Part shown: positions 25,387-34,277 of the stretch, piece after piece
How the letters are laid out: every line of letters begins with the position of its first letter
How positions within the stretch are numbered: the stretch's first letter is position 1
Origin: Methylobacterium sp. GXS13
GTDB taxonomy: Bacteria; Pseudomonadota; Alphaproteobacteria; Rhizobiales; Beijerinckiaceae
Direction: 5' to 3'
Assembly: GCF_001455965.1 (NCBI RefSeq)
Contig: NZ_LKKO01000080.1
Coordinates: 62,001 to 126,000, forward strand
Length of the DNA: 64,000 bases
The notes under the pieces: model-generated
The model's input: only the letters and a program-made list of their open reading frames with translations
Told to the model about the DNA's origin: nothing
Database searches by the model: none
Position numbers and translations under genes: made by a program

Positions 25387-25678
25387 GCGCTGCCTGCCCG
25401 TGCCTGTGAACCATACGCCCGGAACGGGAGCGCGCCGGAATGCTCCGGCGAGTCCGTCCGGCTCAACCCCGTCCCGCGAGCGGAGACCGGACGGACACCC
25501 GCGCCGGCTCCGGGAGCGCGGCGCGGGGGCCATCCGCCCCGGGACATAATCGAGGCGCCGGGAACCGACAACGCGGCGCCGTGAACCGGGGCCCCGGTTC
25601 GCCCTGCTTCCGTGGAACAATCCGGCGGCCGGCCGCTCTCATGTGCGCCGGCACACATGGTTCCGGCAGGCCCCGCCC

Positions 25679-26431
25679 TCAGCGCGCGTCGCCCAGCACC
25701 GCCTGGACCAGGGTCAGCACCGCCACCGCGGCGGTGTCGGCCCGCAGGATGCGCGGCCCGAGGGACAGGGCGACCGTGTTGGGCCGCGCCCGGATCGCCG
25801 CCCGCTCGTCCTCGGAGAAGCCGCCCTCCGGCCCGACCAGGACGGCGAGCGGCGGTGCCGCCGCGGGATCGGCGGCCTCGCGCAGCGCCCGGACCGGATC
25901 GCTCACCGGGGCGTCCTCGTCGCAGAACACCAGCAGCCGCTCGGGGGCGAGACCCGCCAGCGCCGGGCCGAGCTTCTCCGGCTCGGGACAATCCGGGATC
26001 GCCAGGATGCCGCATTGCTCGGCCGCCTCGACGGCGTTGGCGCGCAGGCGCTCCATGTTGATCCGCTCGCCCTGGGTGTAGCGGGTGATGACCGGGCGGA
26101 TCGTCCCGGCGCCCATCTCGACGGCCTTCTGGGCGAGGTAATCGAGGCGGGCGCTCTTCAGCGGTGCGAACAGGTAGTGCAGGTCAGCGCGGGGCGTCTG
26201 CGCGCGGGTGCGCTCGGCGACGTGGAGGTCCGCGCCCTTCCGGCCGGTCTGAACGAGGTGCGCACGCCACTCGCCATCCCGCCCGTTGAACACCAGAACG
26301 GGATCGTCCGGGCCGCGGCGCAGGACGTTGAGGAGGTAATTGGCCTGCGCCCGATCGAGCGGCAGGACCACGCCGGCGCCGAGATCCGATTCGACATGGA
26401 GGCGCGGGGCGGTGAAGTCGTAGGCCGGCAT
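25679..26431 (-). CDS. rsmE: 16S rRNA (uracil-1498-N3)-methyltransferase RsmE
   Basis: SPOUT-family methyltransferase modifying U1498 of 16S rRNA. The 250-residue protein has an N-terminal PUA-like domain (RLHVESDLGAG, VLVFNGRDGEW), then the knotted SAM-binding domain with VLVGPEGGFSEDE and LGPRILRADTAAVAVL, both diagnostic. The ATG at 26431 is preferred over the long frame from 26971, which crosses the promoter of the rightward gene. The order rsmE-gshA with ubiA transcribed away is common in related bacteria. An 18-bp palindrome lies in the gap to gshA. Confidence 0.93.
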   Translation of the reverse strand: MPAYDFTAPRLHVESDLGAGVVLPLDRAQANYLLNVLRRGPDDPVLVFNGRDGEWRAHLVQTGRKGADLHVAERTRAQTPRADLHYLFAPLKSARLDYLAQKAVEMGAGTIRPVITRYTQGERINMERLRANAVEAAEQCGILAIPDCPEPEKLGPALAGLAPERLLVFCDEDAPVSDPVRALREAADPAAAPPLAVLVGPEGGFSEDERAAIRARPNTVALSLGPRILRADTAAVAVLTLVQAVLGDAR

Positions 26432-26662
26432 GGCCGGGTGGTCGCGCGGTCGGGTGGCGCTGTCAACGCGGGCCGCGGGGCCGCACAGCCCGCAAACGTG
26501 TTGCGAAAAGGTTACGAAGGCCGGTTTTTGGCACTTCCCCCACCCCAGCATGGCCTCGCCGGTTTGCCGCTCGATTGACGCCACATTCCTATGGCGAACC
26601 CAAGGGAACGGAGTGGGGCCGGCGGTGCGCGGTCTCCGGCATGCGTCTGAGGGAGTCGCAGG

Positions 26663-27133
26663 ATGGCATACGGGAGCTTGAGTCTGGGGGCGGCGGCGCT
26701 CGTCGGCGGCCTGCTGTTCGGCACGGCGGCCTTCGCGCCGGCCGCGGCGCCGGAATGCGGCACGATCCAGAAGACCCTGGCCGAGCGCAAGGCGCTCGTT
26801 TCCCGCGCCAACGCCGCCTCGACCAGCAAGAAGAAGATGACCCCGCAGGAAGCCTGCGCGCTGTTCGGCAAGCTCCAGTCCAACGGCGCCGAAGGCATGA
26901 AGTGGATCACCGCCAACAAGGAATGGTGCTCGATCCCGGATTCGTTCGCCGAAGGCTTCAAGGCCGACCATCTCAAGGTCAGCGGTATCCGTACCAAGAT
27001 CTGCGGTGTCGCGGCCCAGGCAACCAAAATGGAAGCGCAGGCCCGCGCACAGGCGCAGAACGGCGCCAGCAGCGGCCTGCTCGGCGGCCCGGGCTTGACC
27101 GGCAGCTTCAAGCTGCCACAGGGCGCGTTGTAA
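26663..27133 (+). CDS. Secreted protein of unknown function, 156 residues
   Basis: Not recognised. A signal peptide (LGAAALVGGLLFGTAAFAPAAA) precedes a compact mature part with four Cys in a regular pattern (PECGTIQ, EACALFG, WCSIPDS, KICGVAA), suggesting two disulfides. The C-terminus is Gln/Gly-rich and disordered-looking. GGGAGTCGCAGG lies just before the ATG at 26663. It is divergent from rsmE and precedes ubiA by about 95 bp on the same strand, without obvious functional link. Confidence 0.8.
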   Translation: MAYGSLSLGAAALVGGLLFGTAAFAPAAAPECGTIQKTLAERKALVSRANAASTSKKKMTPQEACALFGKLQSNGAEGMKWITANKEWCSIPDSFAEGFKADHLKVSGIRTKICGVAAQATKMEAQARAQAQNGASSGLLGGPGLTGSFKLPQGAL

Positions 27134-27227
27134 GATCGTCTGAGAGGATCACGGGTCCGGCGCGGGTCCCTCCCCTCTGCGATGGCGGAGAGCGGGATTG
27201 CGCGTGGGACGACCGGAGATCCGACCG

Positions 27228-28175
27228 ATGAGCGGCACGGCGGCAGAGGACGGGCGTCCGGCCGACGCGGTGCGCGGACACTGGGTCGAGCGCGCGGCGC
27301 CGCGGCCCTGGCGGCCCTATCTGCGGCTCGCCCGCATCGACCGGCCGATCGGCTGGTGGCTCCTGCTCCTGCCGTGCTGGTGGTCCTCCGCCCTGGCGGC
27401 GATCAAGGCCGACCTGTCCTTTCCCGATCCCTGGCACTGCCTGCTGTTCCTGATCGGGGCGGTGGCGATGCGCGGGGCGGGCTCGACCTACAACGACATC
27501 GCCGATCGCGACCTCGACGCCCAGGTCGAGCGCACGCGCCAGCGCCCCCTCCCGTCCGGGCAGGTCGGGCCGCGCCACGCGGCGCTGTTCCTTCTGGCGC
27601 AATTGCTCGTCGGCCTCGCGGTGCTGCTGCAGTTCAACGAGCAGGCGGTGATCGTCGGCCTGTGCTCCCTGCTGCCGGTGGCGATCTACCCGTTCATGAA
27701 GCGGGTGATGCCGATGCCGCAAGCGGTGCTGGGGCTGGCCTTCGCGTGGGGTGCGCTGATGGGCTGGGCGGCCGTATTCGCCCGCCTCGATGCCCCGGGG
27801 CTGCTGCTCTACGCGGGCACGATCTGCTGGGTGGTGGGCTACGACACGATCTACGCGGTCCAGGACATCGAGGACGACGAGATCGCCGGGATCCATTCCT
27901 CGGCCCGCCTGTTCGGCCGGCACGTCCGGGGCGCCGTGGGCCTGTGCTACGCGCTCGCCGTGCTGTTCATCGCGCTGGCGGCCTGGGGCGCGGGCGCGGG
28001 GCTCGTGGGCTTTATCGGGGTCGCGGGCTTTGCCGCGCATCTCGGCTGGCAGGTCTGGTCGCTGCAGGAGCGCGACGGGCGCGGGGCGCTGATTTTGTTC
28101 CGCGCGAACCGGGATTCCGGGCTTATCCTGTTCGCGGGCCTCTCGGCGGACGCGCTGCTGCGCAGCCTGACCTGA
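27228..28175 (+). CDS. ubiA: 4-hydroxybenzoate octaprenyltransferase
   Basis: Integral membrane prenyltransferase of ubiquinone synthesis, attaching the polyprenyl tail to 4-hydroxybenzoate. Both Asp-rich Mg-diphosphate motifs are present: NDIADRDLD at about residue 89 and DIEDDEIAG near 205. About eight hydrophobic helices are visible, and the IDRPIGWWLLLLPCWW opening is typical. GGAG nine bases before the ATG at 27228 supports this start; a TTG at 27198 is a possible alternative. Length (315 residues) is normal. Confidence 0.94.
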   Translation: MSGTAAEDGRPADAVRGHWVERAAPRPWRPYLRLARIDRPIGWWLLLLPCWWSSALAAIKADLSFPDPWHCLLFLIGAVAMRGAGSTYNDIADRDLDAQVERTRQRPLPSGQVGPRHAALFLLAQLLVGLAVLLQFNEQAVIVGLCSLLPVAIYPFMKRVMPMPQAVLGLAFAWGALMGWAAVFARLDAPGLLLYAGTICWVVGYDTIYAVQDIEDDEIAGIHSSARLFGRHVRGAVGLCYALAVLFIALAAWGAGAGLVGFIGVAGFAAHLGWQVWSLQERDGRGALILFRANRDSGLILFAGLSADALLRSLT

Positions 28176-28190
28176 GGGCCTACCACGCCT

Positions 28191-28658
28191 TCAGGTGCGG
28201 GCGATGATCTCCTTCTCGCCGCGGAAGATCTGCGGCCGGGCCGGCAGCCGGCCGGTCTTGCGACGGGTCAGGAAGCGCGGGCGGCGGGCGCCGAGGCCGG
28301 CATGCCGCCGACGGATGCGCACGCGTCCGAGGATCAGCCGGCCGATCTGCTCGGACACCGGCACCAGCACGCCGTCTTCCCGGACGATCATCCGCACCAG
28401 CCCGGCCCGGGCGGCGATGTCGCGCCAGATGGCGACCACGTCGTCCTCATCGAAGCTGCCGATCCGGTGCAGCTCTTCGCCGTCCGCGTCGACCAGGATC
28501 AGGCTGAAGCGGTCGGTGCCGCAGATCTCGGCATCCTCGGTGGCGTAGGCCAGGGCGACGCCTGCTGCCTTGCGGGCGCCGGAGATTCGACCGATCACCG
28601 GGAGCGGCGACGGGACGATATCGAAAGCGGCCGGAGCAGCGGCCTCACGGGCATCCAT
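28191..28658 (-). CDS. DUF6101-like protein
   Basis: Uncharacterised protein of 155 residues. The C-terminal basic stretch (IRRRHAGLGARRPRFLTRRK) and the preceding pattern (LVDADGEELHRI, AIWRDIAARAGL, PVSEQIGRLILGR) resemble the DUF6101 family of Rhizobiales as I remember it. The strongly basic tail could bind nucleic acid or membrane phosphates; no activity is known. AAGGA seven bases before the ATG at 28658 supports this start over the ATG at 28703. The gene is convergent with ubiA, with a gap of 15 bp. Confidence 0.65.
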   Translation of the reverse strand: MDAREAAAPAAFDIVPSPLPVIGRISGARKAAGVALAYATEDAEICGTDRFSLILVDADGEELHRIGSFDEDDVVAIWRDIAARAGLVRMIVREDGVLVPVSEQIGRLILGRVRIRRRHAGLGARRPRFLTRRKTGRLPARPQIFRGEKEIIART

Positions 28659-29038
28659 CGAAAGTCCTTCGCGACGTTCGTCCGTGAACGAGGAAGTGTT
28701 CATCTGTCCGGGTCCCTGGAGCAAGTGGCGACCCGCGCCGGGCCGTCCGTTATGCCAAGCAAAATCGCACCCGAACTCCTCCGCACAGCTTAATCACCGT
28801 CGTTAAGCGATTCTGGACGGGGATGTCATTTGAGGAATGCTCAATGCTTCCTTGAATGCTCAACACTTCCTTGCGAAGATCGGTCAGTCTCGATCCATCC
28901 CGGTGGCAGAGTGCGGATCCTTGTGGCGGTGCCGGTGGCGCCCTACAACGAGAGGCAGCGGGTGGGCCTGGCCCTCCGGGATCTCAGATCGTCTTCCGAG
29001 CCGGCTCTCCACGTCCGACCAGCCGGGCGGAGGCGCCG
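28659..29038. other. Intergenic region with 19-bp tandem repeat
   Basis: Divergent promoter region of the DUF6101-like gene and the phosphatase gene. It contains an inverted CTTAA...TTAAG pair near 28787-28806 and, at 28835-28872, two adjacent 19-bp units that match at 17 positions. No coding content is convincing. Confidence 0.45.
28835..28872. repeat. 19-bp direct tandem repeat
   Basis: Units gaatgctcaatgcttcctt and gaatgctcaacacttcctt abut exactly and differ at two positions. They lie about 170 bp upstream of the phosphatase start and could be a doubled protein-binding site. Confidence 0.6.
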
Positions 29039-29896
29039 ATGTGGCCCGATCCGGGCCTGACGCCGTCCATGCGGAGCGCAATGCCCGAGCCCATCTCCGA
29101 CGCAGCCGTATCCGCCCTGATGCCGGACCTGCGCGCGGTCATGCGCGAGGCCGCCGACATCGCCCGCCCCTATTTCAAGCTCGGCGGCCAGACCTCCGCG
29201 CGGATCTGGTCGAAGGCCGGCGGGTCTCCGGTGACGGAAGCCGACGTCGCGGTCGACACCTTCCTGAAGATCCGGCTGAGTGCCCTGGTTCCGGGGGCGG
29301 CGTGGCTGTCCGAGGAGACCGCGGACGATCCGGCGCGCATCGGCCACGACCTCGTCTGGATCGTCGACCCGATCGACGGCACCCGGGCGTTCCTGTCCGG
29401 CCATCCCGACTGGTCGATCGCAGTCGCCCTGCTGGCCGGCGGGCAGCCGCGGATCGGGTTCGTCCATGCCCCCGTGGGCGACGCGGATTACGAGGCGGTG
29501 CTCGGTCGCGGCGCGACCCGGAACGGCGAGCCGATCCGGGTGGACGCCAAGATCGCGCTGCCGGGTGCACGCATCACCGGTCCGAAGCCGATGCTCGACC
29601 GCCTGGCGCGCGGCGCGGGCGCCGATGTGGATTTCACGCGGATCGACCGCATCCCATCGCTGGCCCTGCGGCTCGCCCGGGTCGCGGAGGGCTCGGTCGA
29701 TGTCGGCCTCATCTCGGGCAATGCCCGCGACTGGGACATCGCGGCCGCCGACCTGATCCTGCGCGAGGCGGGCGGCGTGGTCTGCGACCTGAAGGGTCAG
29801 GCGACCACCTACAACCGGCCCGATCCGGTCCACGGCGAATTGCTGGCGACACCGGAGGCCCTACGGGATCCGGTCCTGGCAGCCTGGGATCGGTAG
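29039..29896 (+). CDS. Inositol monophosphatase family, 3'(2'),5'-bisphosphate nucleotidase (CysQ)-like
   Basis: Mg- and Li-sensitive phosphatase, probably converting PAP or PAPS to AMP or APS in sulfate assimilation, or an inositol/histidinol phosphatase. Metal motifs are plain: LSEET, then WIVDPIDGTRAF, and the C-terminal DWDIAAADLILREAGG. The sequence is 285 residues from the ATG at 29039, which follows GGAGG by five bases; ATGs at 29069 and 29081 are alternatives. The residue pattern cannot separate CysQ from inositol monophosphatase or histidinol-phosphatase. Confidence 0.85.
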   Translation: MWPDPGLTPSMRSAMPEPISDAAVSALMPDLRAVMREAADIARPYFKLGGQTSARIWSKAGGSPVTEADVAVDTFLKIRLSALVPGAAWLSEETADDPARIGHDLVWIVDPIDGTRAFLSGHPDWSIAVALLAGGQPRIGFVHAPVGDADYEAVLGRGATRNGEPIRVDAKIALPGARITGPKPMLDRLARGAGADVDFTRIDRIPSLALRLARVAEGSVDVGLISGNARDWDIAAADLILREAGGVVCDLKGQATTYNRPDPVHGELLATPEALRDPVLAAWDR

Positions 29897-30206
29897 GCAC
29901 GCCCGTTCGGTTTACGCGCGCGGCCTCTTTCCCGGACACCCGGAACGCCAGTGGAAGGTGATCCGGGACCTCGCAGGCGAAGCGCCGCGCAGCGGCACGG
30001 TCTGAGAGCCGAGGATGCCGCTGTGCAGGTTGTGTGCTGAGCCCCGGGTCGCATTCCGCTGGCGCTGCATGCGCCCGGGATAGGAGTGGCGCGGACTTGG
30101 CGCCGCCTGGGAGATCAATGGCGCGCAAGAGCCGCGCTCGATCTGACATCGAACGCGGCTCCATACGTCACGAGCGTTTGCGAAATCTCATACGGGACGC
30201 CGGCCC
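29897..30206. other. Intergenic region between convergent genes with one strong hairpin
   Basis: No gene seen. Its notable content is the 14-bp hairpin at 30129-30161, which could serve the convergent genes on both sides. Confidence 0.45.
30129..30161. terminator. Strong hairpin between convergent genes
   Basis: Arms gagccgcgctcgat (30129-30142) and atcgaacgcggctc (30148-30161) pair at 13 of 14 positions around a 5-base loop. No T-run follows on either strand, so termination is likely but not certain. Confidence 0.5.
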
Positions 30207-30443
30207 TCAGGCCGCCACTGCCTCACGGATGACCACCGCGTTGGGAGCAAGCCCCAGACGCTCGGCGAGATGCCAATGCAGTTCGCGTGGGGAATGATAG
30301 TTGTAGGACCGATCGATCAGGTTGGTGAGATCAGCCCCGGTCTCAGTCGCGGACTTGGCCCGCGCCAGCCGCCCGACCCGGAAGGTCGGCGCATCGGTGA
30401 CGGGGGAGCGGACGCCGCGGCGCCGCGTATATTCGAACATCAT
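30207..30443 (-). CDS. Hypothetical protein, about 78 residues
   Basis: Not recognised. The product begins MMFEYTRRRGVR and is basic at the front, then has a well-formed helical part ending HLAERLGLAPNAVVIREAV. A His cluster (NYHSPRELHWHLAERLG) is the only striking feature. Two consecutive ATG codons at 30443 and 30440 are available; the sequence upstream is AT-rich and non-coding. It is transcribed away from the convergent phosphatase gene and lies downstream of cspA on the same strand, but a shared function is not apparent. Confidence 0.6.
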   Translation of the reverse strand: MMFEYTRRRGVRSPVTDAPTFRVGRLARAKSATETGADLTNLIDRSYNYHSPRELHWHLAERLGLAPNAVVIREAVAA

Positions 30444-30604
30444 TATTAAGTGTGTCTTTTCTTTTCTGGACCGGACGTCTGTGCGCGCCCGGCGTCGTTT
30501 CTGCTGGTTGCCTCCGACGCCCCCGCGTCCCGGACGGTCTCGCCCAGGTGGAAGCGTCGGAAGGGGGAGCCGCGTCATGCGGCCGGTTCAATCCCGGTTG
30601 CGGA

Positions 30605-30814
30605 TCAGGCCGCCTGAAGGTTGCCCGCGGCGTCCTTGCCGCTGCGCTTGTCCGTCAGGACCTCGTACGAGAGCCGCTGGCCCTCGACCAAGTTGCGCAT
30701 CCCGGCCCGTTCTACGGCGGAGATGTGAACGAACACGTCCTTGCCGCCGTCATCGGGCTGGATGAAGCCGTAGCCCTTGGTCTCGTTATACCACTTCACA
30801 GTGCCGGTATTCAC
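30605..30814 (-). CDS. cspA: Cold shock protein, CspA family
   Basis: Single OB-fold RNA chaperone of 69 residues. RNP1 (KGYGFIQPD) and RNP2 (DVFVHIS) are intact, and the opening NTGTVKWYN is canonical. The GTG at 30814 is chosen because it leads directly into that opening and has GAGG eight bases upstream; an ATG at 30847 would add an unusual 11-residue leader. A long, partly AT-rich leader region lies upstream, as is usual for temperature-controlled members. The family name is secure; the exact paralogue is not. Confidence 0.93.
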   Translation of the reverse strand: MNTGTVKWYNETKGYGFIQPDDGGKDVFVHISAVERAGMRNLVEGQRLSYEVLTDKRSGKDAAGNLQAA

Positions 30815-31130
30815 GTAGGGTACCTCGTTCGTCCATAGGTCATGCACACGACGAGAATGCCGCGCGATGCACCACGGTCTTGCTGGGTTGGCCAGTGTGG
30901 CAGGGCGCGAGACGCTGGTCGCTTGAACGCGCCGGTCTCGGTGGGAAAGCCCCCCGGAACTCTATTTAGGCGCTGCCTGCGGCGGCAACAAGGCATCTTG
31001 GACGCGGCGTCTCGGGCGCAGGTCGCACGGGGCGCGCGGGACGGCGCGGCGCCCCCTGTGATTTCCGGCACTTCCGATGCATATACGGAACGCGGACAGA
31101 CAGTTAAGGCGCGTGGCTCCCGGGCGATAC
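30815..31130. other. Divergent leader region of cspA and a hypothetical gene
   Basis: About 316 bp holding the probable long 5' leader and promoter of cspA on the left and the promoter of the rightward hypothetical gene on the right. I see no extra gene and no specific operator. Confidence 0.4.
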
Positions 31131-31520
31131 ATGGCAGGCATTTCGGTCTCGCTGGATGGCGCGAACATCCAGCTTTCCTTCCAGAAGGACGATCAGGCGA
31201 CGGCGGTGGTGATGGATGCCCGCGCGGCCCGCGCTCTCGTGCGCGCCGTCGGTCAGTTGCTCACCGCGATCGACGACAGCGATGAACCGGACCTCGGCGA
31301 GGGCCTGGGCGACGAGGAGGTTGCGATGCTCGACGTCACCTCCTCGGCGATCGAAGTCGGCACCGACGAGGAAGGCCAGGCCGTCGTCGCCCTGCAGGCC
31401 GGCGCGCTGCCGCCGTTCCAGCTGCGCCTGACGGACGAAGAGGCCCGCCACGTGGTGACGAGCCTCTCCGAAATTCTCAGTGCCCCGCGCGACGTTCGCA
31501 CCTCGCACGGCGGCCACTGA
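31131..31520 (+). CDS. Hypothetical acidic protein, 129 residues
   Basis: Not recognised. An acidic soluble protein starting MAGISVSLDGANIQLSFQKD. The front half looks like beta strands and the middle is a Glu/Asp-rich segment (DDSDEPDLGEGLGDEE), followed by a helix (LTDEEARHVVTSLSEIL). There is no signal peptide or membrane segment. The ATG at 31131 is preferred over 31077 because the earlier stretch is basic and unlike the rest. It is convergent with a small Pro-rich gene, with no gap. Possibly a regulator or small binding protein; nothing more can be said. Confidence 0.6.
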   Translation: MAGISVSLDGANIQLSFQKDDQATAVVMDARAARALVRAVGQLLTAIDDSDEPDLGEGLGDEEVAMLDVTSSAIEVGTDEEGQAVVALQAGALPPFQLRLTDEEARHVVTSLSEILSAPRDVRTSHGGH

Positions 31521-31724
31521 TCACATCCGGGTGCCCGGATCGGTCGGCGCGCCGGGGAAGACGTCCGGCTCGGAGCCTGGGCCGCCCGGCTCGCCGATAC
31601 CGGGATCATTCACCGGATAGGGCGTCCGCGGCCCGGTCGGCCCGATATCGGGCTCCTCTTCGGGCAACGGCGGCGGGGGCGGCAGATCGCCGGGCGTAGG
31701 CTCGGGGAGGCCGGGATTGGCCAT
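31521..31724 (-). CDS. Small Pro/Glu/Gly-rich protein, 67 residues
   Basis: A low-complexity product: about one third Pro, with stretches such as DLPPPPPLPEEEP and GIGEPGGPG, ending TRM. There is no signal peptide or membrane helix. The ATG at 31724 has AGGAG nearby (GGAGACCGCC), which supports translation. Intrinsically disordered by composition. Such Pro-rich small proteins are annotated in related genomes without function, and this could be a non-functional frame in GC-rich DNA. Confidence 0.5.
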   Translation of the reverse strand: MANPGLPEPTPGDLPPPPPLPEEEPDIGPTGPRTPYPVNDPGIGEPGGPGSEPDVFPGAPTDPGTRM

Positions 31725-31868
31725 GGCGGTCTCCTAATGGTTTTCGGGATGCCGCATCAACGGGCCGCCTTTCCATGGGTTCCGCGCGCCAGACTGCCAT
31801 GTCGCGCGTCCCGGAACAGCCGCTACCGACTTCGGTTGATCGGGGAGATCCCCTCAAGGAGGCCCGCC

Positions 31869-32447
31869 ATGACCGATATCCGCCAAGCCAAGATCCTGAT
31901 CCTCGCCACCGATGGTTTCGAGGAGAGCGAACTGACCGTGCCGCAGGCCAAGCTCGCCGAGGCCGGCGCCACCGTGACCGTCGCCGCCCCGCAATCGCGC
32001 GAGAGCAAGGGCACGATCCGCGGCTGGGACAAGACCGATTGGGGTAAGGAGGTCGCGGTCGACCTCGATCTCGACCGGGTCGACCCGGCCGCCTACGACG
32101 CCCTGGTCCTGCCGGGCGGACAGATCAACCCGGACAAGCTTCGGCTCGAGCCGAAGGCGCTCGCGGTGATCAAGAGCTTCCTCACCTCCGGCAAGGTGGT
32201 CGCTGCGATCTGCCATGCGCCGTGGCTCCTGATCGAAGCCGGCGCGGCCAAGGGCCGCGATCTCACCTCGTTCGCCTCGATCCGCACCGACGTGATTAAT
32301 GCCGGCGGCCGCTGGCACGACAAGGAGGTGGTAACCGATCAGGGCATCGTCACCAGCCGCAGCCCCGAAGACCTGGACGCCTTCTGCGCCAAGATCATCG
32401 AGGAGATCCAGGAAGGCAGCCACGGCAACCGCCAGCTCGCGGCCTGA
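31869..32447 (+). CDS. DJ-1/PfpI family protein (YhbO/PfpI type)
   Basis: Class-I glutamine-amidotransferase-like protein of 192 residues, possibly a deglycase or stress-protective hydrolase. The nucleophile elbow AICHAPWLL places the catalytic Cys at residue 115 with His next to it, and the N-terminal ILILATDGFEESEL supplies the conserved Glu. All are as in PfpI/YhbO. The ATG at 31869 has a near-perfect AAGGAGG. Monocistronic, convergent with the large phosphoesterase gene. Confidence 0.92.
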   Translation: MTDIRQAKILILATDGFEESELTVPQAKLAEAGATVTVAAPQSRESKGTIRGWDKTDWGKEVAVDLDLDRVDPAAYDALVLPGGQINPDKLRLEPKALAVIKSFLTSGKVVAAICHAPWLLIEAGAAKGRDLTSFASIRTDVINAGGRWHDKEVVTDQGIVTSRSPEDLDAFCAKIIEEIQEGSHGNRQLAA

Positions 32448-32475
32448 GTATCCGCGCGGCTGACGGCGTCGATCG

Positions 32476-34134
32476 TCAGCCGCGCGTACCGTCGCCGGTG
32501 ACTTCGAGCACCGCGCAGGACCGGAACGGCCGTCCATACTCGTCCGTCCCCTCCACCGTCACCCGATGGGCACCCGGCGCGAGGTCGTCGGGCAGGCGTG
32601 CGGTCCAGATGTGCGTCGAGGGCGTCGCCTGAACCCAGCTCTTCTTGGTCTCGGGATAGCGCGCGTAGAGCTCGGACACGAATGGGTCGAGGCGTCGGGT
32701 GCGCGTCATCGGCGCCGTCGAGCGGTCGCCGATCCGGACCGTCAGGGTCGTCCGGGGGCCGCCGTCGAAGACGTTGACCACGAGGTTGGTGGAGGCCAGC
32801 GCGTCCTGCGGGATCGGCGGCCGCAGCGCCTGCATCGGGTGGCTCGCCCGGACGATCTCCGGGGCGGCGGGGCGCAGCTCGCTCTCGAAAGCGATCCGCA
32901 TCGTCGCGTCCGGCTCGCCCTGGGCGGGGACGAAGCGCGTCGTGTAGGCGGTGCCGCGGATCGAGAGCACGTGGAAGCCGTTCGGGGTGCCGTCGCGGCT
33001 GTCGGCCGAGGGGATGCCGGTGCGGGTATCCGGCCCGCTCCACCAGGAGCCGGACACGGCGGTCATCACATGGTGGTGGTGCCCCTCCGCTAGGTAATGA
33101 TGCTCGGTGGTGTGGGTGTGGCCGGCCAGACTCAGCACCTTGCGGCCCGCCAACACGTCGAGGAGTGCCGCCCGATCGATCGTCGCGCTGCGCGGGTCGT
33201 CGCCGGTATCGGTGACGAGCGGGATGTGGGTCGCCAGCACGATCAGGTCGTCGGGCGGGATCTCGGCCAGAAGGTTCTTCAGGAACGCCAGAGTCCGCTC
33301 GCCGATATGGCCCCGATAGGTGTTGGCCCCCACGGGGACCGGCGGGCCTAGCCACTCGACGTTGTCGAGCATCACGAACAGCGCGCGCCCGTGCCGGAAC
33401 GCGTAGGTCGGCGCGCCGAACACCCGCTTCCAGGTCTCGCGGCTGTAGCGGGCATCCGGGGCCTGCATGCTGAGGTCGTGGTTGCCCGGCAGGCTGTACC
33501 AGGGCAGCCCGATCCGTCCGACGATCCGGTTGGAGCGGCCGTAGAGCGAGAGGTCGTCGAACAGCACGTCGCCGGTGGTCAGGCCGAAGGCCGCCGGGAT
33601 CGCCATGGCCCGAGCGACCGCCGTGTCGCGCACATGGTCGAGCTCGAACCGGCTCTCAGGCTGCGGATCGGTGAACAGGATCACGTCGAAATCCGCGGGC
33701 TCGTCGACCCGGGTCAGGGTGAAGTCGATCGAGGCCGGCAGCGGTCCGGTCGGTGGGAGGCCCTTGTAGCGGAGGCCCAGGCTCGCGGGCGTGCCGTCAG
33801 GCTGGTGGATGTAGGAGTGCCGGGGCACGTTGTCGGCGTCCCGCGGCAGGGCGTAGCCCGGCGGCTTGATCACGAAGACGGCGCCATCCCCGGGCATCGG
33901 CAGGCGGTAGCGCCCCTGCCCGTCCGTGCGTGCGACCTCGCGGCCATTTGAGACCAGCACGCCGGGCAGCGGCGCGCGGTCGGCGCCGGCCGCCTGGACG
34001 GCATAGACGATGCCCGTGGCCTCCCCGGCGTCCTGCGCCTTGCCGCGACCGGCCAGGAGCGAGAGCGCAGCGGCGCGGGCCACGGTCTCCCGGCGCGTGA
34101 GGCGTCCGGCGGCTGGGATCGGATCACGCGTCAT
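32476..34134 (-). CDS. Calcineurin-like phosphoesterase with C-terminal domain, Tat-type signal
   Basis: Secreted two-metal phosphoesterase of 552 residues. The N-terminus has a twin-arginine-like signal (LTRRETVARAAALSLLAG), then a CarboxypepD/beta-sandwich region (LPGVLVSNG, DGQGRYRLP), the catalytic domain (LFTDPQPE, TGDVLFDD, LPGNHDLSM, VLATHIPL, LAGHTHTTEHHY) and a C-terminal domain typical of the family (SGSWWSGPD, then a beta-sandwich to the end). The metal ligands appear complete. The ATG at 34134 follows AGGAG. Substrate unknown; members occur near phosphate-scavenging or cell-wall genes, and here an L,D-transpeptidase lies directly upstream on the same strand. Confidence 0.88.
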   Translation of the reverse strand: MTRDPIPAAGRLTRRETVARAAALSLLAGRGKAQDAGEATGIVYAVQAAGADRAPLPGVLVSNGREVARTDGQGRYRLPMPGDGAVFVIKPPGYALPRDADNVPRHSYIHQPDGTPASLGLRYKGLPPTGPLPASIDFTLTRVDEPADFDVILFTDPQPESRFELDHVRDTAVARAMAIPAAFGLTTGDVLFDDLSLYGRSNRIVGRIGLPWYSLPGNHDLSMQAPDARYSRETWKRVFGAPTYAFRHGRALFVMLDNVEWLGPPVPVGANTYRGHIGERTLAFLKNLLAEIPPDDLIVLATHIPLVTDTGDDPRSATIDRAALLDVLAGRKVLSLAGHTHTTEHHYLAEGHHHHVMTAVSGSWWSGPDTRTGIPSADSRDGTPNGFHVLSIRGTAYTTRFVPAQGEPDATMRIAFESELRPAAPEIVRASHPMQALRPPIPQDALASTNLVVNVFDGGPRTTLTVRIGDRSTAPMTRTRRLDPFVSELYARYPETKKSWVQATPSTHIWTARLPDDLAPGAHRVTVEGTDEYGRPFRSCAVLEVTGDGTRG

Positions 34135-34212
34135 CGGGGGCTCCTGCTCGGCTACGCAGGCCAAGCAGAGACGTTTGACTGCCCGATGACAGAGCCCCTG
34201 CCCCCGAACGCA

Positions 34213-34246
34213 CGAGGCCCGCACCCCGGGCGGGGTACGGGCCTCG
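34213..34246 (-). terminator. Strong hairpin after L,D-transpeptidase gene
   Basis: 15-base arms (34213-34227 and 34232-34246) pair with one mismatch around the loop gggc. It lies about 30 bp past the stop of the leftward L,D-transpeptidase gene, without a T-run. Confidence 0.55.
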
Positions 34247-34277
34247 GACGAAACCGCAGGCGTGAAGCGCGGCGCGC

